Assembly: GCA_018806915.1 (NCBI GenBank)
Contig: JAGKQI010000099.1
Coordinates: 310,001-374,000 of the forward strand
Source of the DNA: Phytophthora colocasiae
Lineage: Eukaryota > Oomycota > Peronosporomycetes > Peronosporales > Peronosporaceae
Reading direction: 5' to 3'
Length of the DNA: 64,000 bases
Position 1 is the first letter of the stretch, and the number at the start of each line of letters is the position of its first letter. The notes under the pieces are model-generated. The model was not told the origin of the DNA, made no database searches, and saw only the letters and a program-made list of their open reading frames with translations. A program made the translations under genes and the position numbers. Of the stretch, positions 20,139 to 30,473 are shown one piece after another.

Positions 20139-22804
20139 TCATGGACGTAGCTGCAGTTTTGGTTGGGCTGCAATCTCGTTCTCCAGAACATGCTGGAACT
20201 GCTGAAGGTTCTCTAGACTTGATGTTTTCGTTCCAATATTGGCGCCGTTGGCATTCGAGTTGCTCGACCCAAGACGAAAAAGCTGCTTCCATACGATAAA
20301 AGCAGCATCAGGGGAGCTCTGCGACCCAAGCGCACACTGAGAAAGGAGTGCATCAATCGTCTGTAAATGGGCACAAGCGATGTTAGTTTGGTGAATGATC
20401 GATTCAATGTTACCCAACAATGAGATCAATAACTCGAAGTACGTACCGCAATAGCTGCTCGGCTTGAGATACTCCACGTCAATAACCGATAGGCCCAGTA
20501 TACAAGCAAAAGCGGGTGAAGGTACTGCTGCTCGGCAAGAAACTTTTGAATCTCGTTCCAGTACGGGTCTTTTGTCCGTGAACTTTCCAACTCATATGGA
20601 TCGTAGAGAGCTGCACCTGGCATTTGCCTATTAGATAGCTCCTCGATTTTGGAAGCGCTGAAAGCCCAAGCAGGTAGAACCTTTTGATACGTTTCCCTAA
20701 ACATCGCAGCATATAGTATTAGCAATAAGCATCCAGAAGAGGCTCAATGTATGACTTCATACTTACAAAAACGATGGGCGAGGCGTGGACATGCTCAAAC
20801 CTGCAAGGATTTCACTTTTCGAGAGCAACGCAATATCCGGTTGAATTGGATCGCTCAATTCTTCCTCAACAGCAGACCACAGCGCTAGGTACAGAGCATA
20901 ATCACGTTCTTTACCTAAGTGGTTTGAGGCTCGCGATCTCATCACCTAGCAAATAGTAACGCTTGTCAAGTGCCACTACCACAGTATCAGACTTCCCAGA
21001 CATACCTTCCGCATAGCGAGCTCTTTTCGTTCTTGTGGAGTTGTAGGAACTGGACAAGAAGCGATTGCTTCGGAGATTCGTCGTAGAACGTAACCAACGA
21101 ACAGCGTACCGTGGCGAATAAAGGGCAACAGACTCAGCACTCCCCCACCACGCAACTCGGTTTGAATAGCTGGTTGACTATCAGAACCTGACAAAAGCTG
21201 GCTCAGTTTTTGGAGGCCTTCTCCTTCGCTAAATCGCCGCATCTGTGAGCTCGATTGAGAGTTCTCTGCCTTCACAACTTTCCAGTTTACTTCTTCCAAA
21301 TGAAGCCGCTGCAAAACGGTGTACAGTACGTCCGATCGTCGTTGGTTTACTGCTGCATCTTGAGCACCACCACGGGGCAACGGGCTAAAGACATACGTTC
21401 CATGTCGAGCGGAAGAGAACGAGGAGTACTCGGCTCCGAATTGCTCTTCGCTAGCAAAAGCAGTGCCACTATCAAAAGTACTTTGCAGCTTCATCGACAG
21501 CTCGTAGGCGGGACAGCACGTAGTCGAATCCATTGACAGGAGAGACCACGAGCAGGAAGATTGATTCAGCTCCAAATACCGACTCAAGCGGACCAGATCG
21601 TTTCTACTTGGAGTATCGAACATGGCATCCGTCACTACTGCGTGTGGTTCAAACGCATCTAGCAATTCGTACAACGGGTTGGGCCTAATTCCAAAGGTCT
21701 GGTTCACTTTTGAAGACGCCATACCATCTTCCTTCGCCGTGACCCCATAAAACGGCACTCCAGTGTGTGAAAACTGCTGATACAGCTCCACGTAGGAGAA
21801 TCTCGCGTACGCATCGCTCGCCGTGGTAGAGTGGCACACGGGGTAGATAATAGACGACGGCACTAAGCAAACAACAATCAACGGAGCAGCTAGTCGGCGT
21901 GAGAGCAAGATAGCTGCCTCAAGTCCAAAATTCCCCTGCATAACACGCAGTGTGTTGTGCATCCAGTACAGCACAGGTTGATGCTTTGCTCCAATGGCAC
22001 TTGTTTTCCTGCCTGAACTTCGAGGGATAAACCACATCTTCCGCCGTTCTTCTAGCTGTGGCGGCCACTGCTCGTACAGCGCTGGATGATCCACAAGTAT
22101 TGACGGCGCAGTTTCAGCCTCCACCACCGGAAAATCATTACTCTGCCCGTTGTTATTTGTCGGTGCTGTATGGTCTTCTACCACACTCTGCTTCAGCCAG
22201 TCGCTTGCTCGTTCATTTTTAGCCAAGAGTTCCCGTGGGGTTTTCACAGCAGTTGGAGCTTCCACTAGCGGTTCAATACTCACACCAGTGGGAAAAGAAG
22301 ACTGCGTCAATTCAACGTTGCCTTCTACAGCACTGGACACTGGGACAGTCGGAATACTGGTCACTTCGCCAGTACTGTCCTTCTCGCGTGTTTCTTGTTC
22401 CTCTGAATTGCTTTGTTCTGCAATAGTACTGCCTTCATAGCCAATCTCCTCCATCTCCTCGTGTTCCACATCTACAGCGGCTTTCTCCTCCAATTCTTCG
22501 CTCTCCTCCTTCGTTCTTATAAAAGCGTCAATAGCTTCCAGCTACAGCATAGTATGAAGACTTGTTAGCAGTAGATCAGAGAAGAAATTGGCAATAACTC
22601 GGACCGTACCATGCTCGGCGAGATTGGCTCTGGGTGCTGGTCCAGCACGCGGATAAAGCCACCTGTGCGTACTCTGTATAGTCGAAGTGGCGTATCATCA
22701 TGTGGCAGGCTCCCTAGCACGCGCTGCTGCTCTAGTGTCGCCAGCTGCGCTGATATTCGCCGTGCCTCGGCCGCGTCCGGCAATTCCATTGTCAATTTGA
22801 TCAA
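20139..22804 (-). CDS. Class II photolyase-like protein, probably lacking repair activity
   Basis: Five exons (22804-22610, 22541-21006, 20945-20767, about 20696-20447, 20360-20139) give about 793 residues. After an acidic Glu/Ser-rich N terminus (to about 230), the photolyase alpha/beta domain starts near residue 250 with VLYWMHNTLRVMQGNFGLEA. It continues through APLIVVCLVP and HTGVPFYGV. The C-terminal domain has TKDPYWNEIQKFL then VYWAYRLLTW, matching the class II block DPLWNAAQ..MYWAKKILEW. The conserved GKMHxxMRMYW is QQYLHPLLLVYW and the VDAHNIVP region is not retained. These changes suggest loss of lesion or FAD binding. Family membership is seen; loss of activity is inferred. A second ATG (22789) may be the true start. 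Confidence 0.8.
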
Positions 22805-22897
22805 TGACTTATACTAATGGATAGGTACTGACGGCTATTTTTGCAATAATTGAGGTGTAGACTATACATCAATTTTGCACTACATTACTAAACAGCA

Positions 22898-23902
22898 ATG
22901 GAGGCGAAAGACGACTCGATGACGCTGAGCTGTGGCGTGTGTGGCCATGCCCATGAGCAAGTAGGTGACATTAAACGGTTGGGTGATGAAGAGGAGTCTA
23001 AACACCACATTATAGAGGTGGAACGCTGTTAATTGGCGACTAAATCAAGAATTAATGTGTCAAACAGGGTGTCAAGTGCTCCATTTGCGGCCATACCGGT
23101 AAAAGCCGCTCATATAGGTGTTTCCAGGTGGAGATCTAGTATACCTCGGAAGTTTGATATGCGCGCAATGGTATACTGACTTTATTCCGTGCTGGATGGC
23201 GTTGCAGATCGAGTTTACCGCGTTCGAGTTCACGGTGCAGCGATTCGACTGTCAGGGGCAGGACGAGGCTGTAGCTGGCACTCTGGCAGCTCTGGAGCGA
23301 GCCAATTTGGGTTTGTGGACATTTATTAAGCTGCTAAGAGGCAGAATCTTCCCCAATACGGCAAATGTGCTGCCGGACGACCCGACTTCGCGACATTTGG
23401 TATCCTTTGGTGAGGAAGTTTTGCAAATGGCTGAAGATGACAGAGGTACTGACGAGGTGCTATTGCGTCGGACTTGCGCGAACTGTAGTCGGGGATGGAC
23501 CGATGGGTGTCGCGAGATGGCGCCCTGCTTCCGAGGAAAGCGGCAGTCAAGTGGCCATAATCGAACACTTTGGTATTCTAGAGAGCAAACGGCGGCAGGG
23601 CTACGCGAAGCGATTCCTTCACGCCGTTGTCCAGGTGAGAACATACCCGAGCACAGTTTAAGTTATTTGGGCTAGAATGCAGCTAACCGTCGACGTTGTT
23701 GCGTTGCATTGCATTTCAGGACATTGAGGCAGTCTACGCGGAACAGCCGACGGGCCCGCAGGCGCTTGTCGCGTATGTACAGCAGGACGATTCGTTCGCA
23801 GCGATGAAGCTATTCCAGTCTATAGGCTTCCAGCCAGCGTCGCAGGTGGAGGACAACTCGTTGCTGCGGATGCGGATGGCCTGGGGATGCAGTCGAGGCT
23901 AA
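22898..23902 (+). CDS. GNAT acetyltransferase-like protein with N-terminal paired zinc knuckles
   Basis: Five exons (22898-22960, 23068-23127, 23208-23445, 23489-23634, 23720-23902) give about 229 residues. The first two exons encode two Cys pairs (CGVC and CSIC), each followed by Gly-His, a likely small zinc-binding module. The rest is a GNAT fold: GPMGVARWRP, then IEHFGILESKRRQGYAKRFL (acetyl-CoA binding Q/R-x-x-G-x-G/A equivalent, here RRQGYA) and MKLFQSIGFQP near the end. Intron 3 is only 43 bp (23446-23488) but restores the frame exactly. The substrate is unknown. The start is head-to-head with the photolyase-like gene, 93 bp apart. Confidence 0.75.
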
Positions 23903-24595
23903 CATTCCACGAGAATCATCATCGAAAGTAGCAATCGAAAAGCACTGGTCTTGCAGCTTTAGCGATCAGAATGCGCTGCTTTAAGAAGGCAACCGAAACA
24001 GTGACTTGGTAGCTATAGAGCTTGTTATGTGCGTCCGAATAACGTATCACGAGTTGACCGTGGCTCGGTGATCCAATGGTTGTAGGTCAGCATTTCGGTA
24101 GGCGTCGCATCTGTCGGATGCTTACATGATCATTGAAGCAAGCACTCGCGTTCACATCGCTGAATAAAATGCAATATATATACAGCACAAGAGGAGCATT
24201 CCCACAAACTCAGTGATGGGGCTCAATGGAGCTATCGGCAATTCCTTGTCACTTGACAAGTTGAAGCCGTTGCAGATTCTGTGACTTTCATAAGGGCCAA
24301 TGCCTCATCGAAGTTGAAGTGAAACTGAAGAATTACGCGAACGCGTCACTTTCAGTTTGAGATCAGGTGGGATAAACAAATTCTCAAATATATTCCGTGG
24401 GTTTAACTATCATCAAGCAAGTCTATAAGGTAAACTCCTTTTATAATCCTGGTCTAAAAATGCATTTCAACATCTTTATCCCATTCAACCCCATGTTCCG
24501 TTTCCACTGGCTCATTTAAAGGGCGACCATGCGACCTTAATGCGATCCTGATTCCTTCCGCCAGTTGAGAACGCGCCGCCATCTCCACAAGCTTT
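23903..24595. other. Intergenic, no gene seen
   Basis: No convincing reading frame, RNA gene or transposon end. It contains a GGCTCATTT stretch at 24509-24517, a partial match to the start of the oomycete initiator GCTCATTYYNCAWTTT, about 80 bp before the next start codon. Confidence 0.6.
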
Positions 24596-25850
24596 ATGGC
24601 CCGCAAGAACAAGCGTCAACAACAACAGCCAGCCACTACGACTCCCCCCGCGGCCGAACCTTCCTCAGACAGCAACAGTTCCTCGTCTGATTCCGCCCCT
24701 GAAGTCGCCGCGCCGCCTGCTCCGGTCGCTCCAGTCGCTGAACCTTCCGCCCCTGTCGCTCCCAAGCCTGCATCTCCACCTGCGTCTCCACCCAAGCCGA
24801 CGCCTAAGCAGCCAAGCCCCAAGAAGCTACCCAGTCCCAAGGTCACAAGGCAACCGACCACCGAGAATCCAATGTCCGAGACTGTGAACGGAACGATCCA
24901 CGTGAAGGTGCTGAGCGCCCGCAACCTGCCCACGATGGACTTTGGCAAGCGCCAAGATCCTTTCGGTGAGCTGTTATTTAGCTGGTAAATATCTAGACTT
25001 TGAAAGTACTAATTAGGAGTATTATGCCCTTCTAGTGCTGGTGCAGCTGGACAACTCAAACCCCAGATCGTGGGCGACCACGGACCCTGCGTTCCAAGGA
25101 GGTACCAGTCCAGAATGGACTGAGCGCTCTAACAACGAGTTGGAACTCTTCTACGACGCCAGTCAGCACGATAAAGGCACTGTACTGACCTTTGAAGTGT
25201 ACTCAAACGAGTCTGGCGACGAGCTCATTGGCTCGGGTCAACTGAACATCAGTTCCCTTGTGGAATTGGAGTCACCGGACCCGACGGAGTTTTCTGTTCG
25301 TCTCAAAGAGGGATCGCGCGGATCTGCTAACCGCGGGGATCTCAACGTTGAGATCTGGTTCGGTCCGCCCGTTCGCAAGGCTTTCCGAGCAGCAGGACGC
25401 GCCTCCAAGCTACTGGAGGCGCGTGATGCCTTCGTGGCCACAATGTGCTCGATCGCGTCGACTGCCTGTGGCGCCGTGTCAGGCTACTTCCACGTGCCTA
25501 CGGACTTCGCAAAGAAGCATCGCAAGCTGAGTGTGGCGCTGGCTGCGGTGCTGGGCATCATGGCAGCTGGAGCTCTCACTGTGTTCCTGGCAATTGCTGT
25601 GCCGACGATGCTGGTGGCCTTCTTCACGTTCCCGTTCTGGATCATCCCGTTCTTGGCCACGTCGTTCTTCACGGCGCCGTTGTGGTTGCCGATTCTGCTT
25701 TTGGTGGGAATGTTCCTGCTGTTCATCGCCACTTTCTTCTTTGGACTTGGAGTCACTTCTCGCCCGGTGCGTCGCAAAGGTGCGTTCATCTCCAACAAGA
25801 TCAAGCACTCGGACGTGGGCAAGCGTGTGGTCTATGAGAAGACAGAGTAA
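24596..25850 (+). CDS. C2-domain protein with C-terminal hydrophobic hairpin
   Basis: Two exons (24596-24965, 25036-25850) encode about 394 residues. Residues 1-95 are low complexity (Gln, Pro, Ala, Ser, Lys). A C2 domain follows, from GTIHVKVLSARNLP through DPFVLVQLD to about 225. Some calcium-binding Asp positions are present, others not obvious. Residues about 288-363 are almost entirely hydrophobic, broken by Pro (PTMLVAFFTFPFWIIPFL), like the long hairpins that sit in lipid droplet or ER membranes; a basic tail follows. The intron (24966-25035) interrupts the C2 domain at the DPF motif. A membrane-tethered, lipid-interacting protein is inferred; the family name is unknown to me. Confidence 0.85.
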
Positions 25851-26417
25851 GTGTGGTGGTCGCCACGAAGTCTTGCCTCCTTCCTGGATCATGAATCTTT
25901 TTCGAAGCGTGATTTTCTTTTGAACTGCGTGTATGAGCATGAGCGTTTGGCAGCCGTGCCAAAATTCTTTGAAAGTAAACAAAACAAAAACGATTTCCAT
26001 TCCATGGCTTGTTGGATTGATTGGATACGCTCACATGTACTAAGTAGGCTGTTTTGCTGGCTTCTCTATAGACGAGCGAACGCTCATAGCATTGTCCGTG
26101 CGCTCCTCGTGCTGGTTCCGCGCTTGAATTGAACACTACTCTCCTCTTCCCTATCGTATAACTTATCAATAATAAATGTAAAAAAATGGTCGACGTCGAT
26201 CGATCGGCGCCGAGTCTGGATCTTGGCTATGTTTCTGGTGGGTGGCAACACTGGTTGCCGTTCTTGAGTCTGTGGTGGTGCTTGAATGTTTTGCATTGCA
26301 TTTTTCTTGGCCGTCATTTGGTAGGGAGAAGGGAGAGCGATCGAGCGCAGCGAACTGGTTCGCAGAAAGCGAAAGAGTGATTGCTGTCAAGATGAGCCAG
26401 TTGTGCCACTCAGCTTA
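25851..26417. other. Intergenic between convergent genes
   Basis: Holds the 3' ends of the C2 protein gene (plus strand) and the coiled-coil gene (minus strand). An AATAAA-like signal AATAATAAATG lies at 26168-26178. No other feature recognised. Confidence 0.6.
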
Positions 26418-28598
26418 TTACGCATGCACAGCCGTCTTGTGATGAGCCGGCCCGCGGACGCTTGCGCTCTTTTTGGTGTTGTTCTGACGCTGCACCTTCT
26501 CGTATTCCGTCATAACGTGCTCGAGCTGCGTCTGGCGAAGGTTCACCTGCTCCTCCAAATGCATCACTTGCTTCTCCTTGCCTTCCAAGAACTCAATGAG
26601 ATCGCGCATTTTGCCCTGCTTTTCCTTCAACGACGTCACCAGACGGTCGTTCTCAGTCTGGATGCATGTCATGTTGACGTTCGACTCAGTCAACCGCGAA
26701 GCCATCGACTTGAATTTCGTCTTCAGCAACACTGTCTCGCGCGACTTCTTTGCTACACGGGCCTCTAGCCCGGTAACCTCACGCTCCATGGAAGTCAATG
26801 CAGCCTTGAGTTCATCAATGACTTCCTGCTTCTCGGCTACACTTTTGAATAGGAACATGTCCACATCAAGGTGAAGGTCCTTAGCAATCGTCGCGACGGT
26901 ACCACCTGGCACAGCTTCCACTTCAGTCTCTAGTTGTTGCGCAACCTTCTTGGCAATCTCGTCAACGAGTTTCTGCTTTGTCGACAGTTGGAAGTTAAGG
27001 CGGCAGATCTCGCGATCCTTCTCCATCACGGTGTTCTTAAGTCTAGCAACCTCCGCATCAGGAGTACAAGCGTCACTGACAGGAAACTCAGCACCGTTCT
27101 CTAGAAGCTTGGCAATCTGCGAGTCCTTTTCTTCAAGGTCGAGCTGAAGGCTCGAAACCAGCTGCGTCTTGCTCTCTAGTTGGCTCTGAAAGGCAGTCTC
27201 AGCTTCACGGCGGATGCCCTCCTGCACACTGACAGCTTCCTCGCTCAAGGCAAGGCGCCTCTTCAGCTCCTCTATGTTCTTTTCGACAACTGCTGATCCC
27301 ATGAGTCGAACGTTCTCCGTCTTAATCTTCAGGTTCTCGTGGATCAGTTCGTCCACTTGAGCACGGAGCTCGTTGATAAACTGTTCGTCCTCGTAAGCCT
27401 GGGCAGATGTATCATCGCTCTGATAATCCTTCAAGTGATACTCGACCAGTTTGGCCACACGAGCCTGGTTCACAGGGTCAATCAGCCACTTGAAACTCTC
27501 GTTGTGCTCCATGATGCCGTACAGCACCTCCATAACGACTTCCGTCGAATTGGCTTGGTTCTTCATCTGCTTCACACCAGACGAGGCCTCAGCTGTGGGT
27601 TCTCCCTCTTCAGCTGAGTAGTAATCTTCAGCTCCATTGTCGGAGCGCAGCTCCATCATATTGAGTCTAGCATGGGTTGTACTCTCATGGGTTACCACTC
27701 TAGACACAGGGGAGTGCTGCTCCACATCATCTGCGATGCTACGGAAAGGCATGGACTCGTCACTGCTGTCGTCGTCAGATGGCACCCAGTCCATTGACTC
27801 AAAAGACGGTGCGCGGTCTGAAGCTGAGCGAGCGTATCGCCGCATTGTCTCGGACGAGACGGAGTACTCATCATACATATCGTCGTAGTATGACGCCATG
27901 GTCGAAGTAGAAGATGCCGAGAGATCCACCGTGCTCGGTGAGGCGGCACGATCCTGCGACTTATACGGCGAGGGGGCACGCACAGCGCGCGGGTTCTTGA
28001 GCTGTGGAGACACGGAACGGCGCATGTGGTTGTACTGGTACGTCTTGAGTGGGTTCACCATTACTGCATCCTCGCTCACCTCAACGGCTACCGACAACGT
28101 CGTGGGGGTGGTAGGGCGGTAGTAAGTAACAGCCTCCATGGGGTCCATGGATACAGCCTTCTTGCTGTTCTGCAATGAGGAGATCCACTCGCCTATAGAT
28201 TCTCTCTTGGGTTTAAGCTGTCTCTCAATAGACGGGAACAGGCACGAGGCGCTTAGGTCGTGGTTGTACTCCAGTGGGTCGACCTTGTGGCTCTTGGTCT
28301 CTGCTTCGAGCGAGAGTTTACGGCGCTTGGGGACCCCTTCAGCAGCCTTGTTCTCTCCAGCCAGCACTTGTTCCTTGAGCTTCTTGGCGGTCTTCTTGGC
28401 ATCATGGGGTGAAGATTTGTTGAGTTTCTGTTGGGTCTTCTTTATCTTCTTCTGCTGCTTACGAAGACGCGCAATCTGACGGCCATGAGTCTCCAACGCG
28501 TCCACGAGCTCTCCGTCTTTCAGCACGTTCTTGTCCTTCTTGCAGGCGCCACTAAGAGCGGCCACCAGTCGCAGTAGCTCTTCGCGCTTGGCGTCCAT
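26418..28598 (-). CDS. Large coiled-coil protein of unknown function
   Basis: A single exon of about 726 residues from the ATG at 28596-28598; the frame is open a little further upstream but only with a TTG codon. The N-terminal 100 residues are Lys-rich (KKIKKTQQKLNK, KKTAKKLKEQ). Residues about 110-330 are Ser-rich and acidic with no fold evident. From about 400 to 715 the sequence is a long coiled coil of heptad-like Leu/Ile with Glu, Lys and Gln (for example LKRRLALSEEAVSVQEG, LVSSLQLDLEEKDSQIAKL). It ends basic. This looks like a cytoskeletal, centrosomal or scaffold protein, but I recognise no specific family. Confidence 0.8.
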   Translation of the reverse strand: MDAKREELLRLVAALSGACKKDKNVLKDGELVDALETHGRQIARLRKQQKKIKKTQQKLNKSSPHDAKKTAKKLKEQVLAGENKAAEGVPKRRKLSLEAETKSHKVDPLEYNHDLSASCLFPSIERQLKPKRESIGEWISSLQNSKKAVSMDPMEAVTYYRPTTPTTLSVAVEVSEDAVMVNPLKTYQYNHMRRSVSPQLKNPRAVRAPSPYKSQDRAASPSTVDLSASSTSTMASYYDDMYDEYSVSSETMRRYARSASDRAPSFESMDWVPSDDDSSDESMPFRSIADDVEQHSPVSRVVTHESTTHARLNMMELRSDNGAEDYYSAEEGEPTAEASSGVKQMKNQANSTEVVMEVLYGIMEHNESFKWLIDPVNQARVAKLVEYHLKDYQSDDTSAQAYEDEQFINELRAQVDELIHENLKIKTENVRLMGSAVVEKNIEELKRRLALSEEAVSVQEGIRREAETAFQSQLESKTQLVSSLQLDLEEKDSQIAKLLENGAEFPVSDACTPDAEVARLKNTVMEKDREICRLNFQLSTKQKLVDEIAKKVAQQLETEVEAVPGGTVATIAKDLHLDVDMFLFKSVAEKQEVIDELKAALTSMEREVTGLEARVAKKSRETVLLKTKFKSMASRLTESNVNMTCIQTENDRLVTSLKEKQGKMRDLIEFLEGKEKQVMHLEEQVNLRQTQLEHVMTEYEKVQRQNNTKKSASVRGPAHHKTAVHA

Positions 28599-28962
28599 CG
28601 TGAAATGCGCACAGGGCTGTAACTCTGCGCTGCTAGGAAGGCAGTCGCCAGTCAAGAGCTAACGGCCGATCAGTCCACCCGTCTGGCAGTCACACTAACT
28701 GTCTTTACTTGCTCCTCTCCTCCCTTCTCGACGTTTCACAGAGTGAACAGAAGGCAGAGAAGTGGACGGGGATTACGTAGAATATGCACCCAAATCGAAC
28801 ACGGCAGTCCAGACGAAGGCCGTGTACAACCCACGAGGCTCCTGTGCCCTAACTTGCTTCTCCCCTTGACCTCCGCCCACGAGAGATCGAGAGCGAGAAA
28901 GGGATACTGACCTTCCTGCCATCAATTCAGAGCAGACACTTGATCCTTAACATCCTGACTAT

Positions 28963-28998
28963 AGACTACTTTAGGATTCAATTATCCTATAGTAGTCT
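28963..28998. repeat. Imperfect hairpin upstream of the coiled-coil gene
   Basis: AGACTACTTTAGGAT (28963-28977) pairs with ATCCTATAGTAGTCT (28984-28998) with two mismatches around a 6-base loop. It lies in the 620-bp gap between the coiled-coil gene and the pogo-like transposon. No gene is seen in the rest of that gap. It may be a relic of a small inverted-repeat element. Confidence 0.5.
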
Positions 28999-29363
28999 GT
29001 AACTAGGATGAAACTGCAACTTTCCCTCTGACAACGCGACGCTTCGCCGAATGGCGGCGGTGTATATCGCTTGGGGTTTGCTTGGTGGCCAAAATGAGAC
29101 CTCCACGCCATCGATCTTATTCGTCACCGGAACTCGCCACGAACGCTGTCATATACTTTAGAACAACGCGCCGTTGGAAGGCAATGCCATCATGGCAGCC
29201 AGCACCTTTATTTGCACTACCGTAAAAATCGGATTCAGTAAGACAAATTGATTCAGTGCGACAGCCGTAAAAACACCAAGCGGTTGTGCAGAAAATGGTG
29301 ACAAACCCATCGCGATGAAGGTTTCACCCCGTCCGAGGAATCTTAAAAAATAAAATCAATATA

Positions 29364-29609
29364 CACTCCGCGACAAATTAATCCGGCCACCCCTACTTTT
29401 GGCCGCTACTCAGTCAATTTTTATGGTATCGGGTTGCTGTTTGAGTATGATCTGTCTGATGTACGACAGAGCCCAGGACTTGTGTTAACAACCGCAGTTT
29501 TGCAGTTTGAAGCATACCTCACATACAACAAACTGAAAAGCACATCCGTCCCAACTTCCGGCCACCTATCACCATACAAATTGTCATATAGTTGTATAAC
29601 AATGATAGC
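29364..29609 (+). repeat. Left terminal inverted repeat of the mariner element
   Basis: Pairs over its full length with 30185-30430; differences include an A/G change at the GTTTTGC(A/G)GTTTG site. It is unusually long compared with the 20-30 bp ends of most mariner elements. Confidence 0.9.
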
Positions 29610-29621
29610 TCTATTTGTGTA

Positions 29622-30015
29622 TTAGTAGTGAGTTTTCGCTCCTTTATTCTCGATCACCTCGATGCAGCGTCGCGTCATGGACTCAATGAGCTTCTCAAGT
29701 GTCGACACTTCAATAGTTCCAAGCATCTAAAACCGCTGCGGCACAGATCCATACTGGCGTCCATTGGGATAAACTTTCCGAGCCATCAGTGCCCACAAGT
29801 TTTCTATCGGGCTTAGATCGGGGGATCGTGCAGGCCAATCGAGCCCTGCTCGTCGAAGAAGTCTCTAAATCATTACCGAACCCCCTCCATTCTGTCGTAT
29901 GACCGTCGTTCGTGCGGGACGACGCACGTCATGCCAGTAGTGTTGCTTTCCATCAAGCCTGAGCGTACGCTCGATAGCGTCACGAGGCAACAGCTTTTTC
30001 GCAATTGTCGAATAG
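29622..30015 (-). pseudogene. Tc1-type transposase, internally deleted
   Basis: Minus-strand reading gives AKKLLPRDAIERTLRLDGKQ, then HYWHDVRRPARTTVIRQNGG with GGSVMI. It jumps directly to DWPARSPDLSPIENLW, the signature around the third catalytic residue of Tc1 enzymes. About 70 residues that should hold the second catalytic Asp are missing. In-frame stops occur after GGSVMI and after GSVPQRF, and the DNA-binding N terminus is lost. Confidence 0.8.
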
Positions 30016-30184
30016 TAGGCCGCCTTCTCTCAACCCGCAAATGCTCCCACGCTCTTCATCTCTCAGCCACAGTGCCATACCACGGCCTAATTGCAAACTG
30101 TCCTCAGCACCAAGCTGCCACGCGCTCCCCACCGGCGGTGGCACCGCCGCTGTGGACGGTTGGACGAACAAAATCACAAATGCA

Positions 30185-30430
30185 ACTATCATTGTGATAC
30201 AGCTATATGACAATTTGTATGGTGATAGGTGGCCGGAAGTTGGGACGGATGTGCTTTTCAGTTTGTTGTATGTGAGGTATGCTTCAAACCGCAAAACTGC
30301 GGTTGTTAACACAAGTCCTGGGCTCTGTCGTACATCAGACAGATCATACTCAAACAGCAACCCGATACCATAAAAATTGACTGAGTAGCGGCCAAAAGTA
30401 GGGGTGGCCGGATTAATTTGTCGCGGAGTG
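30185..30430 (-). repeat. Right terminal inverted repeat of the mariner element
   Basis: Reverse complement of 29364-29609 with few mismatches, ending at the TA duplication 30431-30432. Confidence 0.9.
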
Positions 30431-30473
30431 TAATAAAGTAAACTACATGCAAATGATCATTGTTTAATCGAAT

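Larger units (their letters stand above)
29364..30430 (-). mobile_element. Tc1/mariner element with long (~246 bp) terminal inverted repeats
   Basis: CACTCCGCGACAAATTAATC starts the left end at 29364 and appears inverted at the right end (30430), each flanked by TA (29362-29363 and 30431-30432). The inverted repeats run 29364-29609 and 30185-30430 with only a handful of differences. Between them is a shortened Tc1-type transposase on the minus strand. It sits inside the pogo-like element, so it is the younger of the two. Confidence 0.92.

Noticed and set aside
24280..24370. Short inverted repeats in the gap before the C2 gene
   Set aside because: Stems of about 6-8 bp, within chance expectation.
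25479..26000. 173-residue minus-strand frame over the C2 gene
   Set aside because: Antisense to the hydrophobic segment, low complexity, no homology recognised.
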